From positions 1-14,372 of the forward strand of contig OUQQ01000534.1 in assembly GCA_900404475.1 (NCBI GenBank): a stretch of 14,372 nucleotides of DNA. Direction: 5' to 3'. This document shows positions 10,501-14,372 of this stretch, one piece after another. Each line of letters opens with the position of its first letter. Within the stretch, counting starts at the first letter, position 1. The notes below the pieces were generated by a model. That model was given only the letters and a program-made list of their open reading frames with translations. It searched no databases and was not told where the DNA came from. Made by a program: the position numbers and the translations under genes. Source of the DNA: Spongospora subterranea (taxonomy: Eukaryota; Endomyxa; Phytomyxea; Plasmodiophorida; Plasmodiophoridae).

Positions 10501-12758
10501 TGATTCAAATGTGTTGACATTGGTTTGTTGTTGGTTGTGTCTAGCTGCACAAGTTCAATTTCGTCAATGCAGCGGATTTCGGTATATCAAAGGCACCAAC
10601 CCGTGCTGTCCTAACATTGGTATCTTCATCTTGGTCACCCAATCGCCATCTTATGATCGCTCACACATTATCTGATCGGCAGTTTCGGCGAATCTTTCTC
10701 TGGTGTCGGCTTTGCTTCGTAGCACATCACGATCGGTAAGGGCACTAGGCACGTCTTGGTGATGGTGCACACGAACATCATCACCCTAGGCCAACCAAAT
10801 CGGTCGTCAATATCTGTATTGACACAATTGTACGGAATCATAGGACGATGCTGTTAACCATCTCGTCTATGCCCATTCCCTATTGCATCGTTATATTCCA
10901 TCGTCTCCCGCTTTATGCTTTCAGTTGCTCACAACGATACCAGGTAATATTGCCAGCTCCAACATGTGATGTTTTTCTGTTTTCGAAATCGTGCACGCCC
11001 GATCACGAGCAGCTTGAGCATTCTGGCGATATGTCAAAACATTTCTGATCGCAGTTCGAGACTTATGATGTCCCTTTTTGACCTTCGCTGATTTTGTTTA
11101 CTTTTCCGGAATCGTTAAGCTCTATTCTTCCCCCACTCTACATAATGTTAACGACACGTTCCCTTGTTAACAAACGTGATTTCAGGATCAGTATTGTTCC
11201 AGGTTCCGCAATTCCCGGCAACTCTACTCTCAATATTGTCTTACCATGCCGGTCGGGATGAACAGCTATCTACAGCGGCTTCGCGTCTGATCCCGTTAGC
11301 GCTACGCCACGCCTCCGATCCCTATCCTCGTAGCCTTTGCGAGACATTGGTCGGTCGAAATCAACCACCGTAAAATAGCAGTATTTTCGGTTAAAGTTCA
11401 TACTATGAAACTGGGGCATTAAAAACACAAATCGCATAGTCGTTCAAGATTTGTTATACGAAAATTCATATTGCATTGCAGTTGACATACACTTGGTGAA
11501 CTGTCAGGTGACATGCGCGACATTATGTCAAGATATTCCAACATGTCTGGGACCTTGTTTGGCAATGATCGCTCAATGTGTCGCCTTTGTCAGCCAGAAC
11601 GCCCCGCCCCAACTGCTCTTAACACCCGACCTATTCCAGCTCCTGCTGGCCGTATCAGAACCGACCGGTCCTGATACAGGCAACACGTTACCAGATGCCA
11701 ACCGTGTAACGTGACCGCGACTCTATGCCGACACACTGGCACTGATCCCATTGTACTTCTGTAGGATTCGGCGTTGGAGCTGTTGGCAGCTCTGGTCAAT
11801 GTTTCGGTCGTGGCAGAGGTAGCAATGATTGGTTTGTTTAAATTTATCAGGATTGGCTGTTGTGGTCGTAATACGTTTATCGTGTACGCAGAGCATTGAA
11901 AATTCTACCAGCGTGTTGTTTCATTTCAAAAGCCGAAAGCTAGATACTCATCGTTCTTTAATTTCCCATTTTTCGCTAATCTAAATGGCCATTGTGCCGT
12001 TCAGGAATTGATGAGTATCCTTATGATTAGGTTGCGGCAACCGCTCTTAGGCGGCAAGCTCTGGATGGCATACTGCGCCCGCTTTCACCGGCGTCGCAAT
12101 CAATCTTATTACCCAGCGGCGCCGCCGGGGCAGCTTCTGCCATCGCCTATCTTGCACTACATGAAGCGGCCGCTGTCCAATTAGACGAGCTTCAGGTTAC
12201 TTTAATTTCATTGTTAGATCAGGGTTTTGATCATTTATGATCCAACAATGATTGTACCAGGCGTTTTGGGAATGGATTTTGCCACTCGTACTATAAAACT
12301 TTTCTAAATGAGATTTTTGGTTGCAGGTTCTTTCCGCGATTGATGGTGCTCTGTATGCGGCAGCCGCCTGCCCCGAATCCCCAGAACGCGAGCAGATTGC
12401 CGCTGCTTTAGCCCTGGCTTTGCAGAGGTGCGTCATCTCTAGATTCAACATCATATCCCATTGCAGATTGTGATTTATCTCATTATGTTCGGCTAGATTG
12501 TCCCGCCATTCTCGTGTGAGGGACGCGATTCGCGACAGTAGTTTGGTACGAACGCTGGATATCATGTTGGTGCAGCATTGGCCGCATTATCCGGGATTCA
12601 CGGAAAGGGCCATGCGATGTTTGAAAAATCTGCCGCCACCACCATCCAATACCCCTCCAAACCATGTGCGGAAGCCGACGTTTTCAGAACGTGGAGGGTC
12701 AATGAATCGGTTCAGGAACATTTTTGCGACAGTTCTTAATATGGGCGATTCTCCATGA
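740..12758 (+). CDS. Unconventional myosin heavy chain with ARM-like solenoid tail (40 exons)
   Basis: Spliced gene for an actin-based ATPase motor of about 1763 residues. Domains in order: SH3-like subdomain (about 39-85), myosin motor (about 88-790), three IQ-like light-chain sites (about 798-853), a linker rich in Pro and acidic residues (about 867-910), then an ARM/HEAT-like alpha-solenoid to the end. I derived the exons by matching the translated frames to the conserved myosin order and requiring GT-AG borders with compatible phases; exon lengths sum to a multiple of three (5292 bases with stop). The ATG at 740 is preferred; an in-frame ATG at 659 would add 27 residues. The stop is TGA at 12756-12758. 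No coiled coil, FERM, MyTH4 or lipid-binding tail is visible. Motor identity is certain; individual tail exon borders are less so. Exon coordinates are in the block entries below. Confidence 0.93.
950..1380 (+). other. Intron 1 (431 bases)
   Basis: This intron lies between the SH3-like exon and the motor entry, with donor gtaagc and acceptor acatag. It contains an AT-rich simple stretch near 1317-1330 and no further exon or gene that I can see. It is the longest intron in the gene, which is common for first introns. Confidence 0.75.
1599..2477 (+). CDS. Myosin exons 3-5: ATP-binding core with P-loop and switch I
   Basis: Exons 1599-1816, 2070-2265 and 2414-2477. Exon 3 gives DILVSVNPF and [19 protein letters not shown], a seven-alanine run, then [15 protein letters not shown], all in the usual myosin order. 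Exon 4 opens with the P-loop [12 protein letters not shown] (residues 192-203); the serine codon before it is split by intron 3. It ends with NNNSSRF of switch I (250-256), and exon 5 continues with [20 protein letters not shown]. Loop 1 between the P-loop and switch I is short and contains no lysine cluster. All nucleotide-contacting residues I can check are standard, so the head should be an active ATPase. Confidence 0.95.
1701..1721 (+). repeat. GCN trinucleotide run encoding seven alanines
   Basis: GCG occurs three times and GCA four times in the reading frame of exon 3, giving seven alanines between the [10 protein letters not shown] and [12 protein letters not shown] motor motifs. The family normally has a short charged loop here, so the run looks like a surface-loop expansion; the mixed codons suggest it is not a recent slippage product. 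Confidence 0.85.
1871..1898 (+). repeat. 14-base perfect tandem duplication in intron 3
   Basis: The unit GCCATTGACCCGTT occurs twice back to back, about 55 bases after the intron 3 donor. It is non-coding and probably a small slippage duplication. Confidence 0.85.
2071..2094 (+). other. Myosin P-loop (Walker A) coding site
   Basis: These 24 bases encode GESGAGKT, the invariant myosin phosphate-binding loop. The next codons, EANK, also match the family. It is the single most diagnostic site for assigning the gene. Confidence 0.98.
2706..3838 (+). CDS. Myosin exons 6-10: upper 50 kDa region and cardiomyopathy loop
   Basis: Exons 2706-2719 (only 14 bases), 2774-2855, 3029-3123, 3354-3492 and 3720-3838. 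They encode YLLEK + [20 protein letters not shown], then [14 protein letters not shown], then [12 protein letters not shown]...VLHLGNLQF, then [10 protein letters not shown] and [17 protein letters not shown]. These match the order of myosin motors around the strut and the actin-binding cardiomyopathy loop. The residue 16 before the D of the DTLAQ motif (residue 417) is glutamate, so the head satisfies the TEDS rule without phosphorylation. The donor of exon 7 is ambiguous: a GT at 2856 or one three bases later both keep frame. The segment after YYVLAG is several residues shorter than usual. Confidence 0.85.
3895..5028 (+). CDS. Myosin exons 11-14: switch II, relay, lower 50 kDa
   Basis: Exons 3895-4099, 4365-4480, 4675-4788 and 4894-5028. 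Exon 11 encodes [17 protein letters not shown], then switch II DMFGFE (470-475) and [14 protein letters not shown] of the relay helix. Exon 12 gives [19 protein letters not shown]; the relay loop that follows ([19 protein letters not shown]) lacks the tryptophan often found there. Exon 13 gives [20 protein letters not shown], the family's 'GILxLLDEECxFPKATD' motif. Exon 14 gives the [22 protein letters not shown] strut. The donor at 4789 (gtacgt) is preferred over gtgagt four bases on because only it keeps phase with the acceptor at 4893. Confidence 0.93.
4348..4364 (+). repeat. (AT)n tract abutting the exon 12 acceptor
   Basis: Alternating A and T runs directly into the AG of the intron 11 acceptor at 4363-4364, replacing the pyrimidine tract expected there. 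The exon that follows (LLFNDYMF...) is unmistakable, so the splice site itself is firm. Confidence 0.85.
5087..5624 (+). CDS. Myosin exons 15-17: loop 2, actin interface, SH helix region
   Basis: Exons 5087-5342, 5405-5467 and 5541-5624. Exon 15 encodes [10 protein letters not shown], a loop 2 rich in Ser, Asn and Gln ([20 protein letters not shown]), then [16 protein letters not shown] and [10 protein letters not shown] (679-688), the hallmark start of the SH helix region. Exon 16 gives [20 protein letters not shown]; the usual reactive cysteines of the SH1/SH2 helices are absent. Exon 17 gives [15 protein letters not shown] of the early converter. Loop 2 has no lysine cluster like that of muscle myosin, which suggests weak electrostatic steering onto actin. 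Introns 15 and 16 are only 62 and 73 bases. Confidence 0.92.
5813..6222 (+). CDS. Myosin exons 18-19: converter end and IQ neck
   Basis: Exons 5813-6044 and 6111-6222, joined across a 66-base intron. The converter ends with [20 protein letters not shown], matching the family's 'YQxGxTKVFxRAGxLAxLE'. Three basic IQ-like motifs follow at about 798-813 ([15 protein letters not shown]), 820-834 ([15 protein letters not shown], spanning the intron) and 838-853 ([16 protein letters not shown]). IQ motifs bind calmodulin or light chains and make the lever arm, so a short lever of three light chains is predicted. The second motif is weakest because its RG pair is RR. Confidence 0.9.
6287..7624 (+). 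CDS. Myosin exons 20-24: acidic linker and first tail helices
   Basis: Proposed exons 6287-6338, 6767-6955, 7122-7309, 7441-7513 and 7578-7624. Exon 20 is the least certain: it was chosen because the acceptor at 6766 needs a phase-1 partner, and the T at 6338 followed by gtatat supplies one. Exon 21 begins with a linker rich in acidic residues and proline ([20 protein letters not shown]) and then turns helical ([20 protein letters not shown]). Exon 22 gives [20 protein letters not shown] followed by [12 protein letters not shown], the helix-turn-'GGL' pattern of ARM repeats. Exons 23-24 give [20 protein letters not shown]. The domain family is inferred from pattern alone. Confidence 0.72.
6339..6766 (+). 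other. Intron 20 (428 bases), pyrimidine-rich and stop-free in one frame
   Basis: This stretch is rich in T and C on the + strand. The frame that continues from exon 20 stays open through the whole intron and ends in TGA at 6770-6772. Its conceptual product is dominated by Phe, Leu, Ser and Ile, as expected of pyrimidine-rich DNA, and resembles no family I know. I take it as intron; retention would truncate the protein just after the neck. Confidence 0.6.
7625..7975 (+). other. Intron 24 (351 bases)
   Basis: The flanking exons are both phase 0 and join coherently. No extra exon is needed, although one whose length is a multiple of three could be hidden. Nothing else is recognisable in it. 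Confidence 0.55.
7976..9126 (+). CDS. Myosin exons 25-28: ARM-like solenoid, middle part 1
   Basis: Exons 7976-8135, 8337-8470, 8842-8954 and 9038-9126. Exon 25 holds the clearest ARM-like unit (about residues 1057-1096): [18 protein letters not shown], a short turn, then [16 protein letters not shown], with the small-residue helix and 'GGI..VI' pattern of helices 2-3. Exon 26 continues with [17 protein letters not shown] and [18 protein letters not shown]. Exon 27 gives [19 protein letters not shown]. Exon 28 gives [20 protein letters not shown]. Every junction is phase-compatible and has a GT-AG border. I see no metal site, catalytic motif or membrane segment here. Confidence 0.75.
8471..8841 (+). 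other. Intron 26 (371 bases)
   Basis: The donor gtcagt follows IDIAIH and the acceptor ggcag precedes GLSSSDKG; both are phase 0. The intron is AT-rich, and I see no exon or other feature in it, though a hidden exon in multiples of three cannot be excluded. Confidence 0.55.
9381..10943 (+). CDS. Myosin exons 29-34: ARM-like solenoid, middle part 2
   Basis: Proposed exons 9381-9682, 9905-10024, 10274-10409, 10545-10619, 10683-10735 and 10925-10943 (19 bases). Helical content continues: [88 protein letters not shown]. The 19-base exon 34 is required because the downstream exon enters in phase 1 while exon 33 leaves in phase 0. The start of exon 29 is uncertain: the frame is open from 9317, and an acceptor at 9380 and another near 9416 both fit in phase. 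Exon 32 is cysteine-rich compared with the rest. Confidence 0.66.
11186..12758 (+). CDS. Myosin exons 35-40: C-terminal solenoid and basic end
   Basis: Proposed exons 11186-11349, 11508-11705, 11765-11818, 12031-12195, 12327-12427 and 12497-12758. Helices include [74 protein letters not shown] and [15 protein letters not shown]. The last exon gives [20 protein letters not shown] and then a disordered, proline-rich end ([14 protein letters not shown]) before a basic tail and TGA. The start of exon 36 could instead be 11482 if exon 35 ends four bases later. No AATAAA signal is obvious soon after the stop. Alanine and leucine dominate, as in HEAT/ARM solenoids. Confidence 0.72.
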
Positions 12759-13211
12759 ATACATAATCGGTTCCTACTAGTGTAACCATGTTATCAACGA
12801 AACGTCGGCATCTCAATATGAACGAAATTCTGTTTTCAAAATTGAGGTTCATGATAAATTCGAAACGCTCACTATCTCCCGACAGCGATTCAGTGTAATT
12901 TACATATTTTGTACCTAATTTTGGCATGTTAAAGACATTCAAACAACATTTTGAACCCCTATAACTATAAGTCATTGATGACAATCCGGACTAAGGCGGT
13001 ACAGCAACGATCAGGGTCCAACCAATTTCAGCCATGCCCCTTGGGCGTCCAGTGCATTGACGTAGGTCTGGCTAGGGTGGATTCACCACTCGATTTCTGT
13101 GGTGTTTTCTTCCCATGAGTTTGGCACATCCGGCTATGACATTGATCAACTAACAAAGAATGCGGCAAATACCCCTCAGGGTGGTAGCCGTACGTGCGCG
13201 ATACTGGAATT
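12759..13211. other. Intergenic gap between myosin and mobile element
   Basis: About 450 bases follow the myosin stop. Minus-strand open frames of 82 codons (12736-12984) and 77 codons (13028-13261) exist, but neither product is recognisable; the second merely reads out of the left transposon fragment through what should be its intron. The myosin 3' untranslated region and the left boundary of the mobile element presumably lie here. I could not find target-site duplications or terminal repeats. Confidence 0.5.
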
Positions 13212-13435
13212 TTGGGTTGGGTAGACGGTATCATGGCAACCGGATCATGGGGTAAGAACATACCTGTTTTACCTTCTTGGCGTTGCAGAGCTTACAACCC
13301 CATTTGTTGCGTCCGTTTGAAACGATTTGCTCAATGTGAGCGTTGACATCTGATAGCGTATTCCCTAACGAACTCGGAGCCGTTGAATGAATGGCACCCT
13401 CATTCTCTGATTCATAGTCGCGCCTATGGTCGATA
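13212..13435 (-). repeat. Left arm of 223-base inverted repeat
   Basis: The reverse complement of this stretch matches 13510-13732 almost base for base; I count about eleven differences including one single-base indel, roughly 95% identity. It holds a minus-strand copy of the first exon of the hAT transposase and part of its first intron. The spacer between the arms is about 74 bases. Confidence 0.92.
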
Positions 13436-13497
13436 GCTCTGCATCCCACGAACCCGCCAACGATGCCAGATGATGATGAAACGTCTTGCGAAGTCAC
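13273..13497 (-). pseudogene. Truncated hAT transposase exon 1 (inverted copy)
   Basis: Minus-strand fragment encoding ENEGAIHSTAPSSLGNTLSD and then NGRNKWGCKLCNAKK, the first half of a BED zinc finger, ending at the same donor (gtaaaa) as the + strand copy. The histidine half of the finger and the catalytic region, which should follow on the minus strand below about 13200, are absent: that sequence shows no hAT similarity. No in-frame ATG is seen within the copy; the frame opens at a GTG. Amino acid changes relative to the other copy are few, so the duplication is recent or both copies were once constrained. Confidence 0.8.
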
Positions 13498-14372
13498 TGA
13501 AGTCGGTGATATCGACTGTAGGCGCGACTATGCATCAGAGAATGAGGGTGACATTCATTCAACGGCTCCGAGTTCGCCAGGGAGTACGCTATCAGATGTC
13601 AACGCTCACATTGAGCAAATCGTTTCAAACGGACGCAACAAATGGAGTTGTAAGCTCTGCAACGCCAAGAAGGTAAAAAGGTATGTTTTTACCCCATGAT
13701 CCGGTTGCCATGATACCGTCTACCCAGCCCAATACATTTTTTAGGTTTGGAACACCAAAAACACCTTCACAATTCGTCGGCATTCAAGAATCAAGCACAA
13801 AGAAATTTATTGTCCAGACCCAACCCAGATGAAGTTGACCGACGGGTTTTTGAAAGTTTCTAGAAACAAACTTTTTGACAGGAAGATTGCAGGGCCGGCG
13901 ATGGAAAGCCATCGTATCGACAGGGCCAACGATCATCTGATTAGGTGGATAATTAACCATTCGCAGCCGTTTAATGTCGTGCACCAGGCTGATTTTATCG
14001 ATTTCTGCGATGCCTTTGAAGATCGTTATGTAGTGCCGTCCAGAGATACAGTGCAGAGCAGGATTCTGAAGCACTGGGAAGCAACCCGTGTCAAAGATCG
14101 CTCATTTCTTTTAAGCCACATCAGCAATCGCAAGTGTAGCATCACTACTAATGTGTGGACTTCTTCCGCTAAGAGAGGTCTGTACGTTTAACGTATTTTT
14201 CTTTTGTAGTTAAGTTAAACGCTTGTAGGGTATATGGTCGTTAGTTTACATTTTTATTGACGACAATTGGGAAATTGTGTCTATCATTGCTGGATTCATC
14301 CGAGTGCTGTCCTCACACCTCTGAGCGTCTGGCAGTTGCCCTATTTAACTGTCTTATCGGCATGCATCCTGA
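13463..14372 (+). pseudogene. hAT-family transposase with BED zinc finger, frameshifted, cut by window end
   Basis: Exons 13463-13672, 13745-14177 and 14229 to the window edge, with introns of 72 and 51 bases. The BED finger is split by intron 1: WSCKLC in exon 1, and HSRIKH (His-x4-His) in exon 2. Exon 2 carries the hAT N-terminal region: LIRWIINHSQPFNVV, DAFEDRYVVPSRDTVQSRIL and ITTNVWTSSAKRG. The family's usual TTDxWTS has Asn (codon 14150-14152) in place of an Asp that I recall as the first catalytic acid. Exon 3 starts YMVVSLHF but is then out of frame: similarity continues in the next frame from about 14256 (IDDNWEIVSIIAGFIRVLSS) and in the third from about 14323 (ERLAVALFNCLIGMH). These shifts and the Asn argue for a dead copy. 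The start ATG at 13463 lies in the unduplicated spacer. Confidence 0.85.
13510..13732 (+). repeat. Right arm of inverted repeat
   Basis: Partner of the left arm, running from within exon 1 of the + strand transposase (GDIDCRRDYASENEG) through the CxxC half of the BED finger to within intron 1. Identity stops abruptly at both ends, before the intron acceptor on the outside and inside the coding spacer on the inside. Confidence 0.92.

Larger units (their letters stand above)
13212..14372. mobile_element. hAT DNA transposon remnant with inverted 5' copy
   Basis: Contains the + strand transposase and the inverted fragment of its first exon. A hAT element should end in short terminal inverted repeats with 8-base target duplications; I could not identify these, and the right end lies beyond the window. 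The left limit given is the end of the inverted repeat, not a proven element end. Confidence 0.7.

Noticed and set aside
10545..10735. Alternative reading of exon 32 as [11 protein letters not shown] continuing to [11 protein letters not shown]
   Set aside because: It uses the same DNA in another frame and would leave phase 2 at the donor at 10736, which does not match exon 34; the chosen reading keeps phase through exon 35.
13028..13261. 77-codon minus-strand frame with CHSRMCQTH read as a possible zinc finger
   Set aside because: Cysteine and histidine spacing does not match BED or C2H2 fingers, and the frame runs through sequence corresponding to the intron of the transposase fragment.
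1..14372. CRISPR arrays, tRNA or rRNA genes, bacterial operon signals
   Set aside because: No regularly spaced repeats or recognisable RNA genes were seen, and the dense spliceosomal introns indicate eukaryotic DNA.

Overview
The window is eukaryotic nuclear DNA dominated by one gene on the + strand (740-12758). I could thread 40 exons through it by hand, with GT-AG junctions and matching phases throughout, giving a product of about 1763 residues. The first half is a myosin heavy chain: an SH3-like N-terminal subdomain, then a complete motor with P-loop GESGAGKT, switch I NNNSSRF, switch II DMFGFE, the relay helix, the SH helix region and the converter, followed by three IQ-like motifs. The second half, about 880 residues, has no myosin-like coiled coil. 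It is a run of helical repeats that look like armadillo (ARM) or HEAT repeats. The gene is therefore read as a single-headed or non-filamentous unconventional myosin with an ARM-type alpha-solenoid tail.

Layout: 1-739 is upstream or intergenic DNA with no recognisable gene. 740-6222 encodes the head and light-chain-binding neck. 6287-6955 is an acidic linker leading into the first tail helices. 7122-12758 is the ARM-like tail. 12759-13211 is an intergenic gap. 13212-14372 is mobile-element sequence: a hAT-family transposase gene with a BED zinc finger on the + strand, running off the end of the window. A 95%-identical inverted copy of its first exon lies head-to-head with it across a spacer of about 74 bases. 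The + strand copy appears dead, with two frameshifts and an asparagine where the family normally has an aspartate in the TTDxWTS motif.

Organism: myosin with IQ motifs, dense short GT-AG introns (39 in 12 kb; about a third are 54-74 bases long), micro-exons of 14 and 19 bases, moderate base composition and a hAT element with small introns all point to an intron-rich eukaryote, most likely a protist. I cannot name the lineage from sequence alone.

How it fits together: the motor would bind ATP and actin, the IQ neck would bind calmodulin-like light chains, and the solenoid tail would serve as a cargo, adaptor or regulatory platform. ARM/HEAT-type solenoids are also the fold of the UNC-45/She4 (UCS) myosin chaperones, so a built-in chaperone-like role is an attractive but unproven idea. 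The hAT remnants are a separate insertion downstream and have no evident functional link to the myosin.
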